This document shows positions 34,291-42,794 of a DNA stretch of 64,000 nucleotides, in pieces. This stretch comes from a gamma proteobacterium SCGC AB-629-P17 (lineage in GTDB: Bacteria; Pseudomonadota; Gammaproteobacteria; PS1; Pseudothioglobaceae). The DNA is taken from contig KB889757.1 in assembly GCA_000372785.1 (NCBI GenBank), positions 124,001-188,000 of the forward strand. The letters are read 5' to 3'. The number at the start of each line of letters is the position of its first letter. Position 1 is the stretch's first letter. Position numbers and translations under genes: made by a program. Below the pieces are notes generated by a model. It was given only the letters and a program-made list of their open reading frames with translations, had not been told where the DNA came from and ran no database searches.

Positions 34291-35767
34291 TCTGGCCGAT
34301 AATAGTTCTGTATACGATGTTGCCAAGGTAACGCCGCTGTCAATTGCTGTGCAGATAAGTGAACGCTTCGGCAACCAGATCTATTTAAAGAGGGAGGATG
34401 AACAGAGTATCCATTCCTTCAAACTCAGGGGAGCTTATCAAAAAATGAGCTCTCTGAGCGATGCCCAGAAAATAAAGGGTGTTGTTGCCTCTTCGGCTGG
34501 AAACCACGCTCAGGGTGTTGCCCTAGCGGCAAAAAAATTAAAGATCAGGGCGGTTATCGTGATGCCAAGCAGCACCCCTAAAATTAAGGTGCAGGCTGTT
34601 CAACAACTAGGCGCCGAGGTGATCCTGCATGGTGATATCTATGATGACGCCTTTCAGTATGCAAACAAGTTGTGTTCTGAGAAAGACCTGAACTTCATTC
34701 ATCCGTATGACGACATCGACGTTATTGCCGGTCAGGCCACAATAGCCAAAGAAATCCTCTCCCAGCTGGAAGACGTCGATCTGATTTTTGTCCCTGTCGG
34801 CGGAGGCGGCCTGATTTCTGGAATCGCGAGCTATATTAAGCACTATGCACCGAAAATCAAGGTCATCGGGGTAGAGCCCATGGATTCTGCGACACTTTAC
34901 AATGCACTACAAGGCAACAAGAGAGTAGTGCTTGAAGATGTTGGTCGGTTTGCCGATGGCGTCGCCGTGAAACAGATCGGAGAGCTGCCATTTGAGATTG
35001 CAAAAAAATGTGTTGACGATGTCGTCTTGGTGAGCAATGACGAGATGTGCGCAGCGATAAAGGACATCTATGAGGATGTTCGTGCGGTCTCCGAGCCTGC
35101 GGGCGCTCTTGCAACCGCCGGGGTCAAAAAATACATCCTCGAGCATAACCTAAAAAACAAAAACATTGCCTCCGTGGTTTCAGGCGCAAACGTCAACTTT
35201 GATCGTCTCAGATATATCGCCGAAAGGGCGGATCTAGGAGAGCTTACCGAGGCCATCATAGCGGTCACCATCCCTGAAGAGCCTGGCAGTTTCTTGAGTT
35301 TCTGCGAACTCCTCGACAACCACTCCGTGACCGAGTTCAATTATCGCTACTCTCCAAAGGCTGAGGCTCATATATTCGTCGGTATCGAGATTTCCAGCGG
35401 AGACAGCGAAAAACAGGCGCTCATCGAAAAACTTGGAAAATCCTTCGAGGTCCTTGATATGAGCGACAACTCGATGGCAAAGACCCATATCCGTTACATG
35501 GTCGGTGGTCACGCCAATGCGGAAAACGAGGTCATCTATCGTTTTGAGTTCCCTGAGAGACCTGGCGCGTTGCTGAATTTTCTAAGAAAACTAAAATCCA
35601 AGTGGAATATTTCTCTGTTTCATTACCGTAACCATGGCGCTGACTTTGGTCGAGTACTGATTGGCCTTCAGGCCGACAATGTGGCAGAGCTCGAGTCCCG
35701 ATTCGACGAGCTCGGCTATTACTATAAAAACGAAACCGACAACAAGGCGTACCAGTATTTCCTTTAA
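34274..35767 (+). CDS. ilvA: Threonine dehydratase, biosynthetic
   Basis: NQIYLKREDEQSIHSFKLRGAYQKM; SAGNHAQGVALAAK; VGGGGLISGIASYIK; two C-terminal ACT-like regions. Confidence 0.95.
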   Translation: MNKIVSLADNSSVYDVAKVTPLSIAVQISERFGNQIYLKREDEQSIHSFKLRGAYQKMSSLSDAQKIKGVVASSAGNHAQGVALAAKKLKIRAVIVMPSSTPKIKVQAVQQLGAEVILHGDIYDDAFQYANKLCSEKDLNFIHPYDDIDVIAGQATIAKEILSQLEDVDLIFVPVGGGGLISGIASYIKHYAPKIKVIGVEPMDSATLYNALQGNKRVVLEDVGRFADGVAVKQIGELPFEIAKKCVDDVVLVSNDEMCAAIKDIYEDVRAVSEPAGALATAGVKKYILEHNLKNKNIASVVSGANVNFDRLRYIAERADLGELTEAIIAVTIPEEPGSFLSFCELLDNHSVTEFNYRYSPKAEAHIFVGIEISSGDSEKQALIEKLGKSFEVLDMSDNSMAKTHIRYMVGGHANAENEVIYRFEFPERPGALLNFLRKLKSKWNISLFHYRNHGADFGRVLIGLQADNVAELESRFDELGYYYKNETDNKAYQYFL

Positions 35768-36236
35768 TAAGCTCACCTCAATCGAGATACCAAAAGTACT
35801 CTTCATTGAAGAGCAAAATTCAGATGAACCCTGGACCCAGCTCCAGTTCACTACAAGTATTGAAAACAGCGACAACCTTTGCTACTGCCTGAGCCTGAAC
35901 GGCAAAACGGTTGGATACCTGATCTCTATGCTGGCGCCAGATTCTGCTGACATCCTCAATATCGGCATCGACCCAGACTTCAAAAGGCAAGGGTACGGTA
36001 GAGCTTTATTAAAACACCTCATTAAGGAACTCAGAAAAAGGAATATTCGTGAAATTCTTCTGGAGGTCAGGACAGCAAACAAGTCAGCGATTCAGTTCTA
36101 TAAGAAGCAAGGATTCAAAGTAATATCTGTACGCAAAAATTACTATACGAAAAATTTAAAGAATCAATCAAAAAGAGAAGACGGTATAATAATGGGCTTA
36201 AAAATCCCCTCAACAGAAATCAAAAATGACCTATAA
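35760..36236 (+). CDS. GNAT acetyltransferase, RimI-like
   Basis: [69 protein letters not shown]; true start uncertain (no ATG/GTG/TTG between ilvA stop and domain; track start 35661 lies within ilvA). Confidence 0.8.
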   Translation, partial: SFNKLTSIEIPKVLFIEEQNSDEPWTQLQFTTSIENSDNLCYCLSLNGKTVGYLISMLAPDSADILNIGIDPDFKRQGYGRALLKHLIKELRKRNIREILLEVRTANKSAIQFYKKQGFKVISVRKNYYTKNLKNQSKREDGIIMGLKIPSTEIKNDL

Positions 36237-37476
36237 AAAAATCACAGTTCCAGCCAACGGCAAAGCAATAACGATTAAAGGTAATGCCCTTAAAGTCCCC
36301 AACAAGCCCATCATTGGCTACATTGAGGGTGACGGTATCGGAGCTGATATTTCACCGGTAATGCTGAATGTCGTCAATGCTGTCGTTAAGAAGGCTTATA
36401 AAGGTGAGCGTGAAATTCAGTGGATGGAAATCTATGCCGGCGAGAAGGCCGACAGACTTTATGGCGAATACTTGCCCGAGGAGACCCTCGAGGCAATCAA
36501 AGAATTCTCAGTCGCCATCAAGGGTCCGCTGACGACACCGGTTGGTGGTGGTATGAGATCCTTGAATGTTGCAATAAGACAGCAACTGGATCTCTATATT
36601 TGTCAACGACCGGTGCAGTACTTTGACGGCACGCCATCTCCTGTGAAGGCTCCTGAGAAGGTCGACATGGTGATCTTCAGGGAGAACTCTGAAGACATTT
36701 ATGCAGGGATTGAATTCCAAATCGGCACCAAGGAAGTCAAGAAAGTGATCGACTTTCTGCAGCAAGATATGGGGGCGACAAAGATACGTTTTCCTGACAC
36801 CTCAGGTATCGGCATCAAGCCGGTTTCGACGGAAGGTACATCGAGGTTGGTCAGGGCCGCGATTCAGTATGCCATTGACAACGACAAGCCGTCAGTGACA
36901 CTGGTCCATAAGGGCAACATCATGAAGTTTACGGAAGGATTGTTTAGGGACACCGGCTACCAGGTTGCCAAGGATGAATTCGGCGCCAAGGAGGTAGATG
37001 GCGGACCGTGGTGCAGTTTAACCAACCCTAAAACAGGTCAGGAAATTATCATCAAGGATACGATCGCCGACGCCTTCCTGCAGGAGATTTTGCTTAGACC
37101 TGAAGGGTGTTCTGTGATCGCCACTCTTAACCTCAACGGTGACTATATTTCCGACGCTTTGGCAGCTCAGGTAGGGGGTATCGGTATTGCCCCAGGCGCC
37201 AACCTTTCAGACAGCGTTGCGGTATTTGAGGCGACCCACGGCACGGCTCCCAAATATGCTGGCAAGGATATGGTTAATCCCGGCTCCTTGATTCTCTCTG
37301 CGGAGATGATGTTAAGGCATATGGGCTGGACCGAGGCTGCGGATCTGATCCTTCAAGCGATGTCAAAGACGATCCAGAAAAAGACCGTCACCTATGACCT
37401 CGAGAGGCTCATTGAGGGCGCTACTTTGTTGTCCTGTTCCGAGTTCGGAGAGGCGCTCAAGAATTCCATTAAATAA
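36226..37476 (+). CDS. icd: Isocitrate dehydrogenase (NADP+)
   Basis: [101 protein letters not shown]. Confidence 0.96.
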   Translation: MTYKKITVPANGKAITIKGNALKVPNKPIIGYIEGDGIGADISPVMLNVVNAVVKKAYKGEREIQWMEIYAGEKADRLYGEYLPEETLEAIKEFSVAIKGPLTTPVGGGMRSLNVAIRQQLDLYICQRPVQYFDGTPSPVKAPEKVDMVIFRENSEDIYAGIEFQIGTKEVKKVIDFLQQDMGATKIRFPDTSGIGIKPVSTEGTSRLVRAAIQYAIDNDKPSVTLVHKGNIMKFTEGLFRDTGYQVAKDEFGAKEVDGGPWCSLTNPKTGQEIIIKDTIADAFLQEILLRPEGCSVIATLNLNGDYISDALAAQVGGIGIAPGANLSDSVAVFEATHGTAPKYAGKDMVNPGSLILSAEMMLRHMGWTEAADLILQAMSKTIQKKTVTYDLERLIEGATLLSCSEFGEALKNSIK

Positions 37477-37561
37477 CCTAGAGATTTAAGCCCTGTTTTG
37501 GTTCATAAAAGCAAAGAATTGATTGACTGAAATTACAGAGCTCGTTATAATCTCTCGCTAT

Positions 37562-37637
37562 TCCCTGATAGCTCAGTTGGTAGAGCAACGGACTGTTAAT
37601 CCGTTTGTCCCTGGTTCGAGCCCAGGTCAGGGAGCCA
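37562..37637 (+). tRNA. tRNA-Asn (GTT)
   Basis: TCCCTGATAGCTCAGTTGGTAGAGCAACGGACTGTTAATCCGTTTGTCCCTGGTTCGAGCCCAGGTCAGGGAGCCA. Confidence 0.96.
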
Positions 37638-37649
37638 AATTAAAGAATC

Positions 37650-37675
37650 AAGACATCTCCGGATGTCTTTTTTTA
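37650..37675 (+). terminator. Terminator after tRNA-Asn
   Basis: agacatc-tccg-gatgtct followed by T7. Confidence 0.85.
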
Positions 37676-37993
37676 TGCCTGAAATAGCCTGTTACAAAGG
37701 GTTTTTAGAAAATACTCTTCATTATAGTTTCTTATTAAATATCGTAAAATATTAATAATTTGTGAGTACGATTGTGAGTACAAATCATGCTTATAGACTT
37801 AAAATTTAGAGATCTTCACCTAATATTCATATATTCAACATTTAAGGTGCATTTTCAACGTCTAAACTAAGGTAAATCTACTTCACCTTGATCATGACAA
37901 TAAAAATATTTCTCATGTCCTTTTGTTTTCATATTATTTTTTTCCTTGTGGTTTTTTTAGCTGACTTAGTATGAAAAACGTAGGAAGTAATTA

Positions 37994-38224
37994 ATGTTTA
38001 CTTTCTTACTTTTTCTTGGCTGGCTCTTCCTACTTATTTATGGTGTTGTTCTATTACGTGCTTCGAAGCATCGTAACTTTGGAATAACACTGACAACTCT
38101 ACTTCTTGCTCCAGTTGCTTTAATAGTTTCGCTGGGGTTTTATATGGATTTAGAAAAGTTTGATTGTTATTCAAACGCACCAGACCAATCGCAATGTACG
38201 TTTGAGAATAACTGGAAGTATTAA
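37994..38224 (+). CDS. Small two-TM membrane protein (76 aa)
   Basis: MFTFLLFLGWLFLLIYGVVLLRASKHRNFGITLTTLLLAPVALIVSLGFYMDLEKFDCYSNAPDQSQCTFENNWKY. Confidence 0.55.
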   Translation: MFTFLLFLGWLFLLIYGVVLLRASKHRNFGITLTTLLLAPVALIVSLGFYMDLEKFDCYSNAPDQSQCTFENNWKY

Positions 38225-38225
38225 T

Positions 38226-38348
38226 ATGGAAAATATTAAATCATACATAAAAATATCTTTTAAGTTTTTCCAGCTTATTTTGTTAATTGAAATCGTCATA
38301 TTATTTGGTTGGTTTATTAGATGTTTAATTTTCGATTTTCCAAACTAA
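38226..38348 (+). CDS. Single-TM microprotein, paralogue A (40 aa)
   Basis: MENIKSYIKISFKFFQLILLIEIVILFGWFIRCLIFDFPN; paralogous to 38636-38758. Confidence 0.55.
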   Translation: MENIKSYIKISFKFFQLILLIEIVILFGWFIRCLIFDFPN

Positions 38349-38349
38349 C

Positions 38350-38511
38350 ATGATTAAGTCAATTCTATTCCTCGGTTTCATATGGCTAGCTTTGCCTTCT
38401 GATAATAAAAAGACAGCTGACATTCAATTCCTTTTAATCTTTATATTATTTTTCTTACTATTCATAATAAGCTTTGCCATTACTATGTCACCCGGTTTTA
38501 GTGTGGATTGA
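38350..38511 (+). CDS. Two-TM small protein (53 aa)
   Basis: Manual translation MIKSILFLGFIWLALPSDNKKTADIQFLLIFILFFLLFIISFAITMSPGFSVD. Confidence 0.45.
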   Translation: MIKSILFLGFIWLALPSDNKKTADIQFLLIFILFFLLFIISFAITMSPGFSVD

Positions 38512-38525
38512 ATAGAAAATAGTCT

Positions 38526-38636
38526 ATGAAAAAAATTCTGGTTTTTGCATTTTTTATTTACCTTGGATTTTTTTCTTACTCTAGATGGAGTATTGAAAAA
38601 GAGTACTGCTTTGTTAACGATACTTGGATATGCTAA
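38526..38636 (+). CDS. Small signal-anchor/secreted peptide (36 aa)
   Basis: Manual translation MKKILVFAFFIYLGFFSYSRWSIEKEYCFVNDTWIC; stop/start overlap TAATG with next ORF. Confidence 0.45.
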   Translation: MKKILVFAFFIYLGFFSYSRWSIEKEYCFVNDTWIC

Positions 38637-38758
38637 TGGAAAAACTTAAATCATACATAAACATAACTTTTAAAGCATTTATGCTTATATGGCTAGTAGA
38701 AATCGTCATATTATTTGGTGAGCTTGTAAAAGTAATATTTATAGCTCAATATTTGTAG
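38636..38758 (+). CDS. Single-TM microprotein, paralogue B (40 aa)
   Basis: Manual translation MEKLKSYINITFKAFMLIWLVEIVILFGELVKVIFIAQYL; shares aatcgtcatattatttggt with paralogue A. Confidence 0.5.
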   Translation: MEKLKSYINITFKAFMLIWLVEIVILFGELVKVIFIAQYL

Positions 38759-38826
38759 CTGAATTCTGATATAAAAAATTTCCTATTATTCTCAATGGGA
38801 TTTGATTGATTAAAGTTTCAGTGCTA

Positions 38827-39225
38827 CTAAAGAATCTTAACCATGCAAGAAATAATACCGTCTGAAATATTTTCATTATTGAAAAGAATATCAATTTGTG
38901 CGTCAGTTATTTCTTCATCTAGACCATCACCCTCTTTCAACATATCCAAGCCAAGCATAAGCAATTCTTTTGTATCCATGGTTTTAGAAATTACATTAAC
39001 ATAACATCCACAAATTTCAATTTGATCACCTACAGAAAACATTTCGCTAAATTCATCATCTTCCTCTTCAACACAGCCTTCCAAAATAGAATTTAATAAT
39101 TCTTTATTTTCAATTTCAGCTTGAACATTGAATGATAAAAGTAAAGATACTAAAAATATGGAAATGTATTTCATAATGTAATGATTATTTGTATTGCTTG
39201 AAATTTGTACACTTGTGTTACTCAT
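38827..39225 (-). CDS. Small secreted protein with MSNTSxQI leader
   Basis: 132 aa; MSNTSVQISSNTNNHYIMKYISIFLVSLLLSFNVQAEI: internal ATG followed by signal peptide; leader homologous to 44889-45245. Confidence 0.6.
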   Translation of the reverse strand: MSNTSVQISSNTNNHYIMKYISIFLVSLLLSFNVQAEIENKELLNSILEGCVEEEDDEFSEMFSVGDQIEICGCYVNVISKTMDTKELLMLGLDMLKEGDGLDEEITDAQIDILFNNENISDGIISCMVKIL

Positions 39226-39344
39226 GATTAGTTCCTAGTTATTTAAAATTGTTTTTAAACAATTAAATTTATCTCTTGCTCAACTTTAACAACGGAACCG
39301 ATTGAAATTTATTTCATTTTTTTAAATAAAAACTTAAAAAGCTA
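39188..39344 (-). repeat. Promoter/leader inverted repeat, copy A
   Basis: Reverse complement (agctttttaagtttttatttaaaaaaatgaaataaatttcaatcggttccgttgttaaagttgagcaagagataaat...aactaggaactaatcatgagtaacacaag) matches 44769-44924. Confidence 0.88.
39304..39317. promoter_or_regulatory. 14-bp palindrome TGAAATTTATTTCA, copy A
   Basis: Near-perfect palindrome upstream of 39225 gene and divergent VIT/VWA gene. Confidence 0.5.
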
Positions 39345-39465
39345 TATATAGCTAGGCTTTCTTGAAGATCAATCTTCACCTATATTCCATCAATTAAACA
39401 CCGAACCTATATCAACAGAGTACTAAATTTGTTCAAAATTAAGTATCTCAACTATATAGACCCTC

Positions 39466-41727
39466 ATGAAACCACATCAGTCCATAAGCGTTATTAAAAC
39501 TCTTGTGAGCGTTATCTGTTTGCTGCTCTCAAGTTCCACCATTGCCGACATCTCCTTTTCCCAGAAACCAGCTCACGTCAATGACGCTGAAGCCGGATCG
39601 ATAATCTTCAAATTCGCGGATTCACCGTCGATTATGCAGACAGCTCTTGATACTAAGGTTCGGATGGACATCACTGGAGTCATTAACCGGGTTACGGTAG
39701 AACAAATCTTCACCAACCCATCTAATGAATGGGTTGAGGGTGTCTATGTGTTTCCGTTGCCTGAAGACTCTGCCGTAGATCATCTGACGATGTTCGTCAA
39801 CGAGCGCATCATCGAGGGTCAAATCAAAGAGCGGGAAGAGGCTAAAAAAACCTACGAAAAAGCTAAATCGGAGGGCAAAAGCGCTTCATTGGTGGAACAG
39901 CAACGACCCAATATTTTTACCACCAGTGTTGCCAATATCGCTCCAGGTGCCACAATAGGGATTGCTATCCAGTACCAACAGGCGGTACTCATTGACAATG
40001 ACAAATTCTCAATCAGGTTTCCTATGGTTGTCGGGGATCGATATATTCCAGGCACTATGGTCGCGACCCCTAATAATGCCCTAGGTGTCGTCCCCAACAC
40101 CCACCGGGTCAATGACGCTTCCAAAATCACTCCTCCGAGTGATAGACGAGCCGATTTACCGATCACCATCGACATCAATCTCAAGGCAGGTTTTGAGGTT
40201 GAATCTCTAGATTCAAGCTATCACAAAATAGTTGTCAATCAGAGCGATGAACTAACCAAACAGATCAGCCTCGATAAAAACTACCAAGCTGACCGTGACT
40301 TTGAACTTACCTGGAGTGCAGACAAGTCTCTCAGTCCTGAGCTCGCTCTTTTTACCCAGCAAAAGGATGACCACTATTATTTAATGTTGATGGCAACGCC
40401 GCCCAAGGATGATGTTTTTAAAAGGACCAATACGCCACGAGAGGTAATCTTTATTATCGACTCTTCAGGTTCGATGGCGGGAGGGGCGATGTCTCAAGCT
40501 AAAAGAGCGCTCAATCGAGCAATAGCTAGACTGCAGCCGACAGACCGCTTCAATATCATTGATTTTGACAGCGGCTTTAGGCCGTTATTTAAAGGCGCAG
40601 TTCCAGCCATTGAAAGAAACAAGCAATATGGACAAAGCTTTGTAAATAGCCTTATTGCCGATGGCGGTACGGAAGCACTCGATGCAATCGAATACGGTCT
40701 CGGATCAAGAGACAGTAAGTCAGAAAATTATCTGCGACAAGTCATCTTTCTAACTGACGGTCAGGTCGGCAATGAGGATGAAATATTTAGAACAGTCAAG
40801 TGGAAAATTGAAAACGACCGCTTCTTTTCTATCGGTATTGGCTCCGCTCCAAACTCTTACTTATTAACGAAGCTTGCAGAATTCGGTAGAGGAGCCTTCA
40901 CTTATATCGGCTCAACTCAAGAAGTAGCGCAGAAGATGCATGATCTATTTGAAAAGCTCGAGTCTCCTGCACTCACCGATATTGAAGTAGACTTTCCCAC
41001 TGAGGTTAACGCTGAGCTCGCGTTAGGCGCCATATCCGACCTCTATGCTGGGGAAACCATCACAGCTGTATATAAAGTCAACGTATTGCCAAACACTTTA
41101 ATTATTAGTGGTAATACCGTTGATGGCGTTTTTAGCAAGAATATCACCATCAATTCAAGCAACAACACCAAAGGACTGGATGTTCTCTGGGGGCGTCGCA
41201 AAATCGATCGGTTGAAAGATATATATAACAATCAATTTAAGGAAAAGTCTAGAGACCTGGTAAAGCAAGATATTGTGACATTGGCATTGCAGCATCACCT
41301 AGTGTCGGATTTTACTTCGCTGGTTGCGGTCGATGTTACGCCAACAAGGCCAGAATCAGAGCAGCTAAATTCTCAATCAATTGTAAAAAAACGTAAGGCC
41401 CATCTGTCCTCTAACTACAATCCTCAAGATACTGCTCTAGAGGCTGAGTTAGCTCTATTTGAGGCTGAGTTAGCTCAATTTATACAACAAAGCTCTAAAC
41501 AACTTAATTCTTCGGCTTCGAGTTCTGCATATTCAGCCATGGCTGCTCTTCCGAAGGCACATTATTCACGCGCTTTACCCGCAAATGCTTACGCAGCAGC
41601 TAAAGTACCGGCGGCGGCAATCGTTGTTCCAGCCTCAAGAACGGCTACCAATTCACAACTCTTTATGTATGTTGGAGTCCTTATATTGCTTCTCGCATTT
41701 ATCCTTCGTCGCAGAAAGCCTGTGTGA
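39466..41727 (+). CDS. VIT + VWA domain protein (marine proteobacterial sortase target type)
   Basis: VIT: VRMDITGVINRVTVEQIFTNPSNEWVEGVYVFPLPEDSAVDHLTM; VWA MIDAS: VIFIIDSSGSMAGGAM; C-terminal TM + RRRKPV tail; sortase gene adjacent. Confidence 0.88.
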   Translation: MKPHQSISVIKTLVSVICLLLSSSTIADISFSQKPAHVNDAEAGSIIFKFADSPSIMQTALDTKVRMDITGVINRVTVEQIFTNPSNEWVEGVYVFPLPEDSAVDHLTMFVNERIIEGQIKEREEAKKTYEKAKSEGKSASLVEQQRPNIFTTSVANIAPGATIGIAIQYQQAVLIDNDKFSIRFPMVVGDRYIPGTMVATPNNALGVVPNTHRVNDASKITPPSDRRADLPITIDINLKAGFEVESLDSSYHKIVVNQSDELTKQISLDKNYQADRDFELTWSADKSLSPELALFTQQKDDHYYLMLMATPPKDDVFKRTNTPREVIFIIDSSGSMAGGAMSQAKRALNRAIARLQPTDRFNIIDFDSGFRPLFKGAVPAIERNKQYGQSFVNSLIADGGTEALDAIEYGLGSRDSKSENYLRQVIFLTDGQVGNEDEIFRTVKWKIENDRFFSIGIGSAPNSYLLTKLAEFGRGAFTYIGSTQEVAQKMHDLFEKLESPALTDIEVDFPTEVNAELALGAISDLYAGETITAVYKVNVLPNTLIISGNTVDGVFSKNITINSSNNTKGLDVLWGRRKIDRLKDIYNNQFKEKSRDLVKQDIVTLALQHHLVSDFTSLVAVDVTPTRPESEQLNSQSIVKKRKAHLSSNYNPQDTALEAELALFEAELAQFIQQSSKQLNSSASSSAYSAMAALPKAHYSRALPANAYAAAKVPAAAIVVPASRTATNSQLFMYVGVLILLLAFILRRRKPV

Positions 41728-42323
41728 GAAAACTGACGCCCATCATTGCCGCCATAGGACTCAGTGTTCTAGCCTATGGCGCCTACATTGTTGCGGCAGT
41801 AGGAGTAGTTGTGTTTGCTTATGGTGCCTATATTCCAGCGAAGGCGGTATTGGCTCAACATCTAATCAATGATGCCTGGAATGAAACCGTTGAAACGGGT
41901 GGCGTTAACAAACCTTGGAGTTGGGCAGACATGCACCCGGTAATGAAACTTAGCTCAAAGAAGCACAACAAAAACTTAATCGTGCTTTCAGGTGAAAAGG
42001 GCAACACCTTAGCGTTTGCACCAGGATACAACACCCGCAGTTTCGAGCCTGGACAAGGAGGAACAACAATCATCTCTGCCCATCGAGATACCCACTTCAG
42101 GTTTCTGGAGGATGTCTCATTGGATGATGTCTTTGAAGTGACGGACCGTAACAACAACACAACAAGATACGTTGTTAACGATATTAAGATAATTGATTCA
42201 GATCAGCAAGATATAACGGTGTACGACAACCAAGCTGAAATAAAACTCATCACCTGCTACCCCTTTGATGCTCCTATTGCAGGAGGGCCGCTAAGATACA
42301 TAGTGACCGCAAAATTGATCTGA
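41724..42323 (+). CDS. Class GN-type sortase
   Basis: TTIISAHRDTHFRFLEDV (His) and IKLITCYPFDAPIAGGPLRYIV (Cys, Arg); overlaps VIT/VWA gene by 4 bp. Confidence 0.9.
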   Translation: MRKLTPIIAAIGLSVLAYGAYIVAAVGVVVFAYGAYIPAKAVLAQHLINDAWNETVETGGVNKPWSWADMHPVMKLSSKKHNKNLIVLSGEKGNTLAFAPGYNTRSFEPGQGGTTIISAHRDTHFRFLEDVSLDDVFEVTDRNNNTTRYVVNDIKIIDSDQQDITVYDNQAEIKLITCYPFDAPIAGGPLRYIVTAKLI

Positions 42324-42343
42324 AATTGAGTGCTTTTTGCAAG

Positions 42344-42742
42344 TTAAAAATCCCCTCTTAAGAAGCGAAGAAAATCCCCTCTTAAGAAGCGAAAAAGTTT
42401 TCTGGGGTAATACGTAATCTTTGATCCGTCAAAAAGATAGGCTTCCTTCTCGCTCATTGATTGCTCTTGATTAAATTCATGAGTTTCTAAAAGGGAATCT
42501 TTAATTTTTTCATACCACTCATAAAACATACCGGGAAATATCGGTGCAGAAATAATACAATAGAAGAAGAAAGCTATCTCAATCCAGTGCCAGTCTTGAA
42601 ATAAATCTCTGAATCCATAGAAATTAAAGGCAAAAGCGAGAATCACTAATAATGAACAAATAGAGATAAAGATAGCTATTTTTGGAATTATTCTATGCCA
42701 AATATATTTTCTTCTCTCAATACGTTGTAGTGCTTTTCCCAT
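42344..42742 (-). CDS. Two-TM membrane protein, unknown
   Basis: 132 aa with two hydrophobic segments; C-terminal duplication FRFLRGDFLRFLRGDF. Confidence 0.5.
   Translation of the reverse strand: MGKALQRIERRKYIWHRIIPKIAIFISICSLLVILAFAFNFYGFRDLFQDWHWIEIAFFFYCIISAPIFPGMFYEWYEKIKDSLLETHEFNQEQSMSEKEAYLFDGSKITYYPRKLFRFLRGDFLRFLRGDF
42347..42394. repeat. 24-bp tandem duplication
   Basis: aaaatcccctcttaagaagcgaa(g/a) twice. Confidence 0.9.
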
Positions 42743-42794
42743 ATATCAATTTCCTTCACAGTTATTGAAAATAACCTCTTAATCTCTTTCATAG

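Noticed and set aside
34863-35512. Several antisense ORFs over ilvA (83-92 aa)
   Set aside because: Fully overlap the well-supported ilvA CDS; explained by higher GC3.
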